A stretch of 64,000 nt of DNA from Gibbula magus (lineage: Eukaryota > Mollusca > Gastropoda > Trochida > Trochidae): positions 39,461,593-39,525,592 of the forward strand of contig OW388304.1 of the NCBI GenBank assembly GCA_936450465.1, in the 5' to 3' direction. Both the position numbers and the translations under genes were made by a program. The first letter of the stretch is position 1; each line of letters starts with the position of its first letter. Of this stretch, positions 11,101-22,343 are shown piece after piece. Under the pieces are notes generated by a model. That model was not told the DNA's origin, ran no database searches, and saw only the letters and a program-made list of their open reading frames with translations.

Positions 11101-13017
11101 TGTTTACCCCACATGCTATTAAAAGGTTGTATTTCTAAGGTGCTTTAAGTTGTAGTCAGTTCGACTCCAATTTATGCATAATGGAATAGATCTCAAAATT
11201 ATCTTTGGAATCTTATATTTATGATCAAGGGAAAATGGCTGAATTCTGAATTTTAGAATAAACTGTAAATATATTACTTTGAGGCATATGAATCAATAAT
11301 AAGAAAAACTAAACTTTAAGGACATTTATTTATTCATTTAGTTCTACTTACAGGTAGTTTATAAGCAGATTTCAAAAGCGCATTTGTTAATATTGTAAAT
11401 AAATGGTTTGCCTTAAAAAAGAACAATCTGTTTTGAAAATTAACAAATATAATGTTTCTTCTTGATATAGGTATACAAATATCCACATTCTTAAAACAAC
11501 TATACATTACAGAATATTTGAGTAAACACTGATTTAAGTATTTCTCGCATATGAAGTTAACTTTAAGATATCGGTATTTAACTGCAGGATTAGTTTATTC
11601 ATGTACATTAAATCGAGGTTTTAGGTCGTTTGACCACAACAAAAGAATGATTTCCCGTTACACACGATAAACTAGTTGGCAATATCGATAAAGTGTTTAT
11701 AGTATCCGATCATCCAAGCGTGTGGCTAATTACACAGTAAACTGTACTATATAATAGTATATACTAATTATATAAAGGTATTTTGTTTAATCAAGAACAG
11801 CCCTTCAGCTATGTTTAAGTAAGGTAGTCGGATATTTGCCAACGTTTTTCAATTATTGACATGCACTCCTGCACTCTTCATGTAATCAACGTATTACAAA
11901 ATAGCTATATTAGCAATTTGACAACAAATAACTAACACATTTGGATAAGATCGTATTATTGAACAAATTACAATGTGGTAAACATATTTGATCACTAAAT
12001 GAAGGGAGACCCATTCATATTTCTATTTTTGTAATTCGCTCTCTTGGTATCTGATCATATGATTGTTTTGAAATAATTAAACAAAAACAATAAATTGTAC
12101 TAATGATATTCATAATTCGTACATGTCAATATATTGCAAATCGTAGAACATTGTTCTGAGACGGAACATATTAACATATAATCAAAAGTAGTTGAAATTC
12201 CTAAATCTTTGTAAAGAACTAGTAATCAATTAGATATCATTGTATACCTTTGATAATTCTATTTATAAAGATACACATACATGCATTTAAATAATAAAAC
12301 ATTATTTTAGGAAATATATTAATCGAGCCAAGTTTTGTTGAAAATGAAAGTAAATGAAGATAATCTTTATGAAGATAATACGTCAAAAAGTATTCTTTAG
12401 ACAATAATCATGTTATGTTCAAAGGTAAACGTTCGTGTAAAAATTTAAGAAATACATGTACATAAACAACAGAATCAACATAGAAATTCAGTACATTCTC
12501 TCATGTAAGAAAAGAACAGGAAATCAAACAGTAAACTACCAATTTGTTTACCTATTGCCACTGATTCATTAAGTAACCACTTCCGGTGTCAAAAAAACAG
12601 GACGTGAACTGCTATATTTCTTCTACGTGCCTAACGTATTCTGAGACACGAACTAAGACTTCCAGTTGAGTTGGAAGAATGTTACGTAAGGGATATTGGC
12701 AACCGTTAGTAAAATTATTCTGAGTATCATTTGAAATTTAAGATTGGAATATAAATTAAAGATGTAAGGTCCTATGGAATTAGTATAAATTGCTGATTCT
12801 ATTTGAATAAAATAATTATACTTGAGTTCAAAAGATCTTGTACCAGACAAATTGATGCATTTGTTTCGTAGCCACAACAAGCTTTCTTGTAACACAAAAA
12901 TAACAACAATTTTGAAAATGGTTTTGAAATGACCCTTGTCAATATTTTTTTCTGAAACTTGCACTGCTATGCTTCACTGCTTCATCATTCGATCTTCGAC
13001 TAAAAAAAGTTCTCCAG

Positions 13018-13215
13018 ATGTACGTGTTCCAGTATTTCAAGTTTGAGAACCTTAAATAGTTCTTTCAAAAGGAGAGATGATTTTTCTGAAAACGATCCTA
13101 AAATAAATACGATGATTAGATTATGATGAGACGATTTCTTCAAAAGAGTCTATTTTACATCACAGTCGTGTCTCTTGAGACATATAGAGACTTGAACAAT
13201 ACCTCACTATTCTCT
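13018..13215 (+). repeat. B-internal direct duplication, B1 copy 1
   Basis: GTTCCAGTATTTCA, GAGAACCTTAAAT, CTTTCAAAAGGAGA, then GATGATTAGATTATGATG and the GTGTCTCTTGAGAC palindrome-like element. It is repeated at 13789-13999. Only the first copy leads into the 74-nt block; the second leads into AAACCCCATGACACTTCTC. Confidence 0.75.
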
Positions 13216-13275
13216 AGACATCAACACGGTTGATGGAGGAGTTCAATAATCTAATAGTTTCTCTCTTACCTCCAG

Positions 13276-13349
13276 CTTAGTAGGACATCAGGTTTACAAA
13301 CATGTGGAATTTCTCTTGGAGCTGTTATTAGGCAATCAGAATGAATGTC
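13276..13349 (+). pseudogene. 74-nt exon-like block, B1, donor changed
   Basis: The frame LVGHQVYKHVEFLLELLLGN is intact behind the same TCTCTCTTACCTCCAG tract. The donor position is TTGAGT, so splicing as in A1 is not possible at this site. Confidence 0.28.
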
Positions 13350-13788
13350 TTGAGTTCTTAAAACCCAGCTTAATCTAATTTCGGGGCATGTGTTGTTATT
13401 CAATGAGATCCTTTGGCATAACATTAATACTCAGAGCACGTTAATGCTGAAATCATGGACTGACATGAGGGATACAACAATAGCAATACGTTCTCTGTTG
13501 TTTGGTTTGCATATTTGAATTAAGTAACTCGTCTTTCCTTAAGGTAAAACTGTTTTAAATCTGAATGTTTGCATCATTTCCTGATGTTATTTGTCATTCT
13601 GTTATACCATGGGTCATGTTGACATAATAATCATTGATACATTGACAACCATATAATATATTTATGACATCACAAACTCATAGCATATCAGCAACGTTCT
13701 AAACAGATTATTGTCATGCATTCTAATTACCTAACCATAATGTAAAACAATAAAACCCCTCACCTGTGAGACGAAATGTTGTGACGAT

Positions 13789-13999
13789 GTACATGTTCCA
13801 GTATTTCAGCAAATTTTGAGAACCTTAAATCTTGCTTTCAAAAGGAGAAGGTGATTTTTCAGAAAAGGATCCTAAAATAAATAAGATGATTAGATTATGA
13901 TGGGACGATTTCTTCTTCAAAAGAGTCTATTTTACATCATAGTCGTGTCTCTTGAGACACGTAGACACTTGAACAAAACCTCACTATTCTCTTGACATG
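13789..13999 (+). repeat. B-internal direct duplication, B1 copy 2
   Basis: Second copy of the same block, about 770 bases downstream of the first. B2 has the same pair (near 34937 and 35718), so the duplication happened before B1 and B2 separated. Confidence 0.75.
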
Positions 14000-15987
14000 G
14001 TAAACCCCATGACACTTCTCTACAGATAGGAACATTTAACCCTATTGGTATCAGGATAAGTGTCCAACTCCGTCGCGATATTTCCTTCTTTGATGTTTCT
14101 GAAATTTTAAAGCATACACCATAGGTTGCCTTGACATGAGAGTGAGTGAGAGACCAACAGAATGCGAAAAGGCCCCAAGTTAAATACAGAGAGCCCTTGT
14201 GACCCAGCTTCAAACGTCCACTTAATTAATTAACACATGGGTAGAACTTTGAGAAGACAGACAGTTAACAGGGTGACAGATTCAATAACTTATGAGTTTT
14301 TGTCTCCCCAGACTCTTGATTAAATTTGTATTTTAAGATTCATTTTTTAAAATTCAAATTGAAAGACAAGACTTGGTAACTCTAATGGTTGAAACTTGAA
14401 ATTGTACCTGAGTTTGATCTTAATTTCAAATAATTCTGATAAAGTATCATTGTCTTCATAATACATGTATAACCATATAACATTCATTACCAAGTACATT
14501 GTATATTATTTTCCTCATTCACATTATTATCTACTTCTATAACACTTTGAACGCTAACCTAGAAGTTTAATTAAATAATTCAAATATTGCAATGCATAAT
14601 CATATAAGAATCACTGTCAACTATTTCGGTATAGAAGCCTTATCAATAGCATTTGCTTATAACACATCTACATCTTTCAAGAGCAGTTTAACTATCACTG
14701 TCTGCACTTCACTCTTCACACATCGAATGCCTCCAGACATCTTGTATTTGTAGATCTTATAGAGTAAAGCTTCAATAAACATTCACAGTTCTTTTCTCCC
14801 ACATCAATTCACATCATGTCTGGTTTCTATCAAAGGCTGATATTCTTTTCATGAGAAGAGCTCTGAACGGCCTTTTCCCGTTCCCTCTTGTTGTCGTATT
14901 AAGTTCAATTCTCATGAAAGCAGTGACTTAATGGCCTTGGATCTTCAACAATTATTTAATTTACATTAGCCGCCAATCCTCGATGATTTGGAATGCGTGG
15001 TAGGCTCTGTTCAAGCCGGAACTGATAAGGCACGTCTGTGAAAACATTGTCTTTAGTAAAATGCTAATAGAGTGCTTTAAATGTCTCAAATCCTCTGAAA
15101 ATATTTCTTTGATAATCAAGAATTTTACTCGTTTGACAAACTTCTTGCCACTAATTTCTGTAGTTTTGCAGGCCTATTGGAGGGGATTTGTATTCATGAA
15201 CTCAACGGTTTTTTTTATGATAGTGTGAGATGCGTACACTTTCTTCAATGATAGTTCACTTATGTAATTTAGTTTTAAGTTTTAATAACTTATAATTATA
15301 AATAATCTCAAAAACTTCGTTGTTAATTATATAAAACCATGCATTATTGTTTGATTATGCATGTTTTTTTAAAACCAAATACACATACAGTGGAAATAGA
15401 TCAACCAAGTCAATTAACAATTAAAACTAGATTCATCAACCTTTCAAAGTTAAAACTTTAAAAATCAAATATGCTTAAAATGTTAAATAGACAATAACGA
15501 GTATGTTAACATTCATAGAGACAACATATTATTCAAATTATGAATGAACAGTTGTAATTCCGTCTACGATTCGATAGTTGCTTGATCGAAGACTACATAT
15601 GTCAGCTAATTCTTGTTTTTGATAAATGTGTGAGCTTCATCTTTAATACCTAAAAAAATCCATTAATTTTATACAACATGATTTAACGATTAATTGCGGA
15701 TTTGTTATGTATAATGCAGAAAATCAAAGCCACCGTGATGAACAATATCGATCATTTTACCACTTGAAAATATTGTGTTGATGAGAGGAATAATGGCTGA
15801 ATAAACATAAATTTTATTTCAATTCACGATGCCCATTGTTTGCAATTAAGAAATCTCATCATATAACATCTAAATCAAATGTTATCAGGAGTCTTAAATA
15901 AATCATCAGATTGCTGTATCAATCACAACCAGGCACGGGAGCTGTGATTTCAATATTGATATACCATTTGTCAGTGGTCTTTATCAG

Positions 15988-16187
15988 ATTATCACAGTAA
16001 CAAAACCTTGGTGGCGTTGTATTCCAAAGCTGGTATCATGATATCGCTTAATGGCAGCTTGTTAAATTATATCATCAAATACGGGAAATGTCCTTCTGTT
16101 TGGTCAATGCTCATAACGGTTCCTAGTTCTCGTTTGTTAAGTAGATGTTGGCGACAGAGTGACAGACAACACAAATCAAATTGTTGA
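15988..16187 (+). other. Open exon-like frame in B, unknown
   Basis: After TCTTTATCAG a frame runs about 65 codons to TGA with motif GIMISLNGSLLNYIIKYGK. B2 (from about 37912) is open in the same frame. All seven B1/B2 differences I counted in it change the amino acid. In the A copies the frame has a TGA near its start. The minus strand is also open here (16067-16300). Coding not established. Confidence 0.2.
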
Positions 16188-16784
16188 AATACATGGGTGG
16201 TCCTTTGCTCGCGAGAACAACGAGAGCATGTAATCATTGACAGCAAGATTATGTATCTCTTGCTTACAAAATGTTCCAAACCTGAGAAAGTAATTTTCAA
16301 ACAATAGATTTTAATGCAAGATTATTGAGTTGTTGTTTGCAAACGTTTTGATATATTCTTCAGAACACATGAAACAAATTAAATCCTGCATTTCCTGAAA
16401 AATGATAATTGAGACAGAAAGTCTAGATCCATGCAGACTTGTTCAAGCTTAAATAATAATTTAATATGACGATGCCTTAATCCTGAGATATCTTTTAAAT
16501 AAAGGAAGATACATGCAAGAACGTGTTCTTAAAATCGTTCACACCTTAAGGTTTACCTTTTGCATAGTAAATAATAATTGATAACTTAATAACTCTAAAA
16601 ACATTCTTTCATGTTTATGCATCGTTTATCATTGTACTTTTTAAATCGTATAACAGCACCAATCCATAGAAGGGTATGTATTGAAAGTCAATTGAAATTT
16701 ATATTTGTGCCTGAAGTATAGATTGAGATTGATTAAAGATAAACACAGAAGTAGACAACTGAAGGTTTTAAATGCTATTATTAC

Positions 16785-17640
16785 CCACGTGGTACTTCGG
16801 AAAGGGGTTTCATAACAATCTGCTATGACACATATGTGTCATAACACCTTCAAGTAATTTGATTGGCTAACGATGAAATTTGACACTGCCTGATTTTAAT
16901 CAATAATTAACACATAAAATGAGTAGAGCAGAGCTAATAAGCACAAACTTTAGAATACAGCAATAGTTTTTCTCTTTCTCTTACTGTTAGTGAGATTGCA
17001 ACGAAACGCTATTCTCAGTCTCCCGATGAAAACAATGTGTACGTAAGGATACACAGTAACTTTATATTCACAAAACAACAAAAAAACTAAAGGAAGAGCA
17101 TTCCAACGGTGATGTTCATGTACAACTTACATTTAATGAGGTAGTTTTACATTTGTTTACATATTTCGACGACGAGAAACAAGGAAATTGTGGCTGCCAT
17201 GACATGACGCTATTCAAAAGACAGATAACTCTCATCGCCTGTCCTCTAGCAGTGAGAGTTTATATTGTGTATGCTTCCTTCAGAATGACTAGTCCAACTG
17301 TTCATACCGAGCATCACAAATTAATTGGAATTGTAGAATTGTTTAATTTTTAAAGTGTGAATATTTAACGTATAGCTGTGGCAGGGTTGATATTACTCCG
17401 CTCTCCCATTCCTTTATAGGGACAATACAAATATATTTAAAATTCAATAAATCGTATGAAAAACAAGTTGGTAATAAATAGGATACAAGATTCATTCCAC
17501 TTTCATATCATATTCATGTGCCTTATGACATAGATTTGGTTTATCTCTAGTGGAGGCTCGAGGCAACAAAGCAGATTTATTTTACTCAGGATATAAACTT
17601 GATATGAAAGGGGATATTTTAAAGTTAGATATTTTATAGA
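16785..17640 (+). repeat. B-only segment, B1
   Basis: About 870 bases present in B1 and B2 (about 38740-39735) but missing at the matching place in A1 (about 9230) and C (about 50280). It starts near ACCCACGTGGTACTTCGG and includes a long palindrome, the exon-like block and a poly(A) signal. Most simply it was gained by the B lineage. I see no clear target duplication. Confidence 0.6.
16991..17353 (+). pseudogene. Frame-shifted B1 copy of the terminal exon
   Basis: The acceptor CTTACTGTTAG and the first 27 or so codons match B2 (ATKRYSQSPDENNVYVRIHS). Then 17 extra bases (around TTTATATTCACAAAACAACA) shift the frame and lead to TAA at 17088. The downstream part is intact in another frame, from GDVHVQLTFNEVV to the stop at 17353, and the poly(A) signal is kept. 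Either a pseudogene or a copy using another exon start. Confidence 0.45.
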
Positions 17641-18273
17641 TATCAGTGTCTTTACATACAGTCGTATCTGATTTATTGATAAAGCTAAGGAAGCCGATAC
17701 CACGAGCTTCGTTATATCTTATATTTACACCCTATTCATGTCAAGGGTGAAACAGATTTTACAAAATTGTCTTCTGTTAAGATGAGGCAATTGTGTTTTT
17801 ACACATATTCTGTTTAACTTAAAGATTTGATCTTTAAATTAGTCACCTTTGATGTCCATGAAGTTTCAATTAATTATCGATACTTAAATTTGTAATTGTT
17901 TAAACCTGATTAAATAAATAATTTATGTAGTGCAGAAATACTACGTTGAATGTTTTAAATAGTTATGTGAACTCTCATATCATATGCGAGAAACAAGTTA
18001 ATAAAACTAATACTTTCATGCTGTACGTCTTAAAGCATGTGGACTTCTGTTGAATAGAATCTGTCCCACCTTAATCTTTTGAATAAATCCTGTCCCCTTC
18101 TGTATAAAAGATCTTGGAATCGGTTTTAAAGATCTTCGAAAACGACTTTCCATATTTTAAAATTTTATTGGAATCTGTTTAACACCATTTGACAATGCTA
18201 TGGTATTGACACAACTCACTGAACAAATAAACACAACAAATATTTCAAATACTTTCCTGATGTAAGTTATATA

Positions 18274-18536
18274 CCGTATTTCCTTCTATTATTTTCAAAC
18301 GGTCTCAACATAAGTGTCTATTCAAGGCAGGCTTCTATTCAAGGCAGGCGTCTATTTTGTAATAATGCTTGTATTGACAGGCGACTCCGATAGGAAGCAG
18401 CGATTATAAAATTTTAATTCGGTTTAACCGGCGTTTAATCAAGGCAGGCGTTTATTGCTTTCAGAAAGCCCGGTGCAAGGGCGTCTATTCGAGGCAGGTG
18501 TCTATTCAAGGCAGGCGTGTAATTAAGGAAGTACGG
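18274..18536. mobile_element. TA-flanked MITE, B1 only
   Basis: A 263-base element with terminal inverted repeats CCGTATTTCCTT and AAGGAAGTACGG, flanked by TA on both sides. Inside are four or more copies of a CTATTCAAGGCAGGCG-type subrepeat. B2 has the empty site GTTATAGACCTATAG, which matches the reconstructed pre-insertion site except for one base. No transposase is encoded. TA duplication suits a Tc1/mariner-type mover, which is inferred. Confidence 0.85.
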
Positions 18537-18813
18537 TACCTATAGACAACATGTGGGAGAAAGGCATGGTTGAAGAACATCACTATCACTTGCAGCCTCA
18601 CGTTATACAGGAATATTACTTAATCAATGGTAAAATAGTTGTATAAGGAATTAATAAATTCAATATATATCCCACGTGTTTTCCATACAAATTCGCCGAT
18701 GTCCGTAATAGATTCACTACATGCACCCTAATTGAAGGAACAGTTGGTTAAAAGATATCACAAATCCAATATGGATTAACATGTATTTTGCTCTTGAAGA
18801 ACCTTTGTAATAA

Positions 18814-19002
18814 AGTAATAAGGTAATATGTTGTATCATTTTTAATCAGTCACACAGCCCCCGGGTCAGTTTTTATCTCGATGTAATCAGCCCCCTTCTG
18901 TGTACTGACCGCAGCTACATGGAATACGTGCTGTTTGGATTAATCAAATCAGATAATAGCGACTGTTGGAGATGGTCATATCGAAGCTTATCTCTGATGT
19001 GA
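18814..19002 (+). CDS. Exon-like open frame, A2 copy, unknown product
   Basis: This is the only copy of the island with an uninterrupted frame, about 62 codons up to TGA at 19000. Visible motifs are VISPLLCTDRSYMEYVLFG and SDNSDCWRW, with two Cys and several aromatic residues. A possible acceptor is the CAG in CCCGGGTCAG, just before the conserved part. There is no ATG at the start of the frame, so it would have to be an internal or last exon. The counterparts in A1 and A3 are disrupted. No domain recognised; chance openness is possible at this length. Confidence 0.25.
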   Translation, partial: SNKVICCIIFNQSHSPRVSFYLDVISPLLCTDRSYMEYVLFGLIKSDNSDCWRWSYRSLSLM

Positions 19003-19246
19003 CAGTAAAGCAAGGACTAAGTTAGATATTGATCTAGAAATTGCCTTATTATGTGACACAAACTTAACTATTACCTGAAAAAGTGCATAATATATTGTTA
19101 AAATATAAACCATTAAGGCAGCGAAAATATAATGTATATCAAATTCTGCCTAAATAAAATTTAAAGAAAGTCTAAAATATATTGACAATTTGACATGTTT
19201 TCATGTTACAAATTCGCTATCAGTTCAAAACTATAGCAATGATTTA

Positions 19247-19267
19247 AGATAAGATAAGATAAGATAA
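19247..19267 (+). repeat. Short AAGAT/GATAA tandem repeat, A2
   Basis: Four GATAA-type units in a row, where A1 has TAAGATATGATAGATAATTC and A3 TAAGATAGATAAATC. Private expansion in A2. Confidence 0.6.
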
Positions 19268-20459
19268 TTCTTTATTGCTCGTTAGCGAATTTGTTTCACG
19301 TCTGAGTGAGCATAAATAAAAAATTATACACTTTTATTTATAATAAATATACGGAATATAAACATAGTTATATAACATGGACAAAGAGTATGATGATGGG
19401 AACATTAAGCTTATTCATTTTAGTAATTGACTTTGGTACACAAGACATTTGATAACATTTGGTTTTACAGGTCGGGATATTATACTGACGGCCGGAGGGT
19501 AACAATTCGAAACATTCATGTAAAACATGTGAATGGTCACTGATCATTTTTAAAGCAAAATTTTGAGCCTGTCCTTCATGTTCATCTAATGTCTTAAAGA
19601 TACGATTAGAAATTGTCTCTTTCTGATTTTATTTATTTCTATTTGTAAGCTACAATGAAGTGTAAAATAAATTGATATATTTTTGTGTTTCCATTTAAAA
19701 ATTTAGCTGTCAGTTCAAAACTATAGCAATGTTTTACCTCGCCCTTTCAATTCAATTTCAATTTCAATTATGTATCATTTACTTTTAGTTTAAACATATT
19801 TTATTCACGGAAGTGAAACGGATTGGGCACAAGTTGTCCAACTTATAAAAGCCCTCTCCATAATATTTACATTTACATTTACATGATGTATACAGTCAGA
19901 ATGAAACAATATAATACAAAAGATGCAGCAAATAGAGAGAAAGATAACAGACTAAAGACTAAAGCATTGAAATTAAGAGGCACACTAGTATTTAAATCTC
20001 TTTGTTTCATGAATATACCCATGTACATGTTTTATTATAGTTTCATTTTCACAAGGTGATAGATCTGCATTGCCATTTAGGACTAAACTAATATCTAAAG
20101 GCACTCTACCAAGAGTAACATTTGTTATCTTACATAATAATCTGTGGCGCTGAACTTGAAAATGTGTACAATCGAGAATATAATGAAAGGCATTTTCGCA
20201 TGGATTTCCACATGAACAGCTGGGGTCACTGACTAAGCCTATGCTAAATAAATCCTAGTTTAATTGACTACACACATGTCTAAGCTTTGTGTGCAAAATA
20301 TTCAGATATCTATTTCCTATTGAAAAATATTCTGGCGCTGTATCAGTTGGCTTTTGAAGGTTACATTTGAAATGCGAAATGGATGGACCGTTTCTTATTT
20401 CAAGGGGAAGATTATTCCAATGTCGAATTGCCGAAGGGAAGAAGGATTCATGAGATTTT

Positions 20460-20858
20460 TTAATTCTTGAAAAGGGGGGGCTGCAGATTTTCCGAATTTC
20501 TGAGGTTATAGCTCATATTATTACCCACTTTTTCAGGCAAAAGTTCATAAAGATAATTTGGTGCAATATTATTGAAGATTTTAAACAACAAGCACAATTT
20601 TCGTTTACGTCTACGCCTTATCAACGATTCCCAACCAGTTTCATAAAACAATATTCTTCTGAAAACATAACTTGGAAGTCCTGTAACTATTCTGGCAGCT
20701 TCCATTTGTTGTTTTTCTAATTTGTCTGCTTGTTCTAATGTACACCCATCCCACACTTCACATGCATTTTCAAAATGTGGCCTAACGTACACTTTATAAA
20801 TTATACTTAACGTCTTTCTATTTAAAAGATACTTTAATTTCCTTAGAGAACTAATCAT
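20460..20858 (-). pseudogene. LINE C-terminal fragment
   Basis: A 132-codon frame with KLKYLLNRKTLSIIYKVYVR, CEVWDGC and LEKQQMEAARIVTGLP, the usual region after the RT thumb in CR1-group elements. It ends at a stop after PPLFKN. The normal continuation (SESFFPSAIRHWNNLPL and on) follows in the same direction, down to about 20060. Confidence 0.85.
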
Positions 20859-21104
20859 TCTAGCAGTGACCTTTAATATGTTGTTGATATGACAAGCCTA
20901 TTTGCCGTCTTAGGAGAATATTAGTCCAAGATGGTTGTGACTTTCAACTTGCTTCATCAATTTATTGTCAAATGATAATTCAATGTGATCAATTTCCCTT
21001 ATCAGAGTAAATATTACAGACTCTGTTTTATCAGGATTATACGAAATTAGCCAATCTTTTGCCCAAGTATTAAGTTTCTTAAGATTTGTGTTCGTTTCCT
21101 CTTC

Positions 21105-21533
21105 TTATATATCACTTTCTTTGAATTTTGTACCAAGTGAGGTATCATCGGCAAACAGTCTTGTCATACAAGCAAGATCATCAGCTACATCATTAACATA
21201 AACAATGAAAAGAAAGGGGCCAAGCATTGACCCCTGAGGAACACCTGCGTCTAGTTTTCGGGGCTTAGATAACGCTCCTTTTACAAATACTTGTTGGCTT
21301 CTACTACTTATATAACTCGCCAACCACTCTAACAAATTACCTGTAACAACATAGCGTTCCAACTTTAACAAAAGGCCTTTGTGCCATACCATGTCAAAGG
21401 CTTTTGATACATCACAAAAACCAATACAATGATTTTCTTTACTATCCAATAAGGTACAAATTTGATGATAAAGTTCTACTAATTGATGAACAGTAGAATG
21501 ACCTTCCTGGAAGCCAGATTGATATTTGTACAA
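21105..21533 (-). pseudogene. LINE reverse transcriptase core fragment
   Basis: A 142-codon frame with QSGFQEGHSTVHQL (motif 2a area), FCDVSKAFDMVWH (catalytic Asp, motif A), AGVPQGSMLGPFLFIVYVND (motif B) and RLFADDTSLG (catalytic FADD, motif C, near residues 127-130). It is broken by a stop after FKESDI. After that stop the frame picks up TWAKDWLISYNPDKTE, the normal thumb region. Catalytic residues are intact but the protein is not. Confidence 0.9.
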
Positions 21534-21590
21534 GAGTTTGTTAAAAAGGAAATAATTATGTAAATGTTTAAAAACTACTCTTTCAAATAG

Positions 21591-22343
21591 TTAACCAATG
21601 CAACTGATTAAAGAAATTGGTCTATAATTTGATGCAATAGAAGGGTCTCCCTTTTTAAACAAGGGCATAACATTAGTATTCTTCCATTCTGAAGGGAAAA
21701 CACATGTTGATAATGATTTATTAAAAAGTAAATACAATGCTTCACTGACCGTTTCTACAGTTTTCTTCAACAATCTATGACTACTTTTATCAGGACCAGA
21801 AGCCTTGTTGATATGTAAACACTTAATTACATCTGCTATTTCTGTTTTCGTGATTATAATTGAGTCAAGACTGGAATCTGTACGAGTATCAAAATGTGGT
21901 ATAGCTTTGCTGTCATCTTTGAGGTGTGAGATAGACTGAAAGTATTCATTTAATGCTTCGGCTTTGTCAATATCTGTAAATACTAATTCCTCTAAACTAC
22001 TATTAACTTTCTTCAGAGGTGGAATAGTTGTAACGGTACCAGAATTTCTGTTGATATGTCTAAAAACTTTCCAATAAGATGATTTGTTGCCTGAATATAA
22101 GTCAAGAAGAAAATTATCAAGATTGGAATAGAATAATTCTTTTACATTATATTTCAAGTTATTTACTTTATTCCTTTGCTTGTTGAAAGCATGAATATCA
22201 GCTTCTTTGCCCGTTCTTTTTGCCCTCTTGCGTAACCTATCTCTTTTTCTAAATTCTTTTCGTAATGATGAATTGAACCATGGTTTGTCATTGGGTCTAA
22301 TAGTGACCGTTTTAGATGGTATACATGATTTAACATAGCTCAT
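21591..22343 (-). pseudogene. LINE ORF2 fragment, region before and into the RT fingers
   Basis: A 250-codon frame. The first part is a basic linker (LRKEFRKRDRLRKRAKRTGK, YWKVFRHINRNSG) between the lost endonuclease and the RT. The last part has ADVIKCLHINKASGPD, followed by TNVMPLFKKGD and NYRPISLIS, typical of RT motifs 0-1 of CR1/Jockey-group LINEs. The frame continues upstream to about 22395 (TEEACQRFYV). It ends at a stop just before the next RT part, so the ORF is interrupted. Confidence 0.85.

Larger units (their letters stand above)
9841..18639 (+). repeat. Tandem array, half-unit B1
   Basis: First copy of the B half, closely matching B2 (31741-40344). It begins with the sequence around TTTGTGTTTTTCAAAAAATT, the diverged counterpart of the A start. 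Compared with A it lacks the roughly 2.1 kb A segment 3750-5860, where it carries only about 430 bases, and it lacks both A SINEs. It has an extra segment of about 870 bases (roughly 16785-17640) carrying a terminal-exon-like block. It also holds an internal direct duplication (13018-13215 and 13789-13999) and a private MITE at 18274-18536. Confidence 0.88.
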
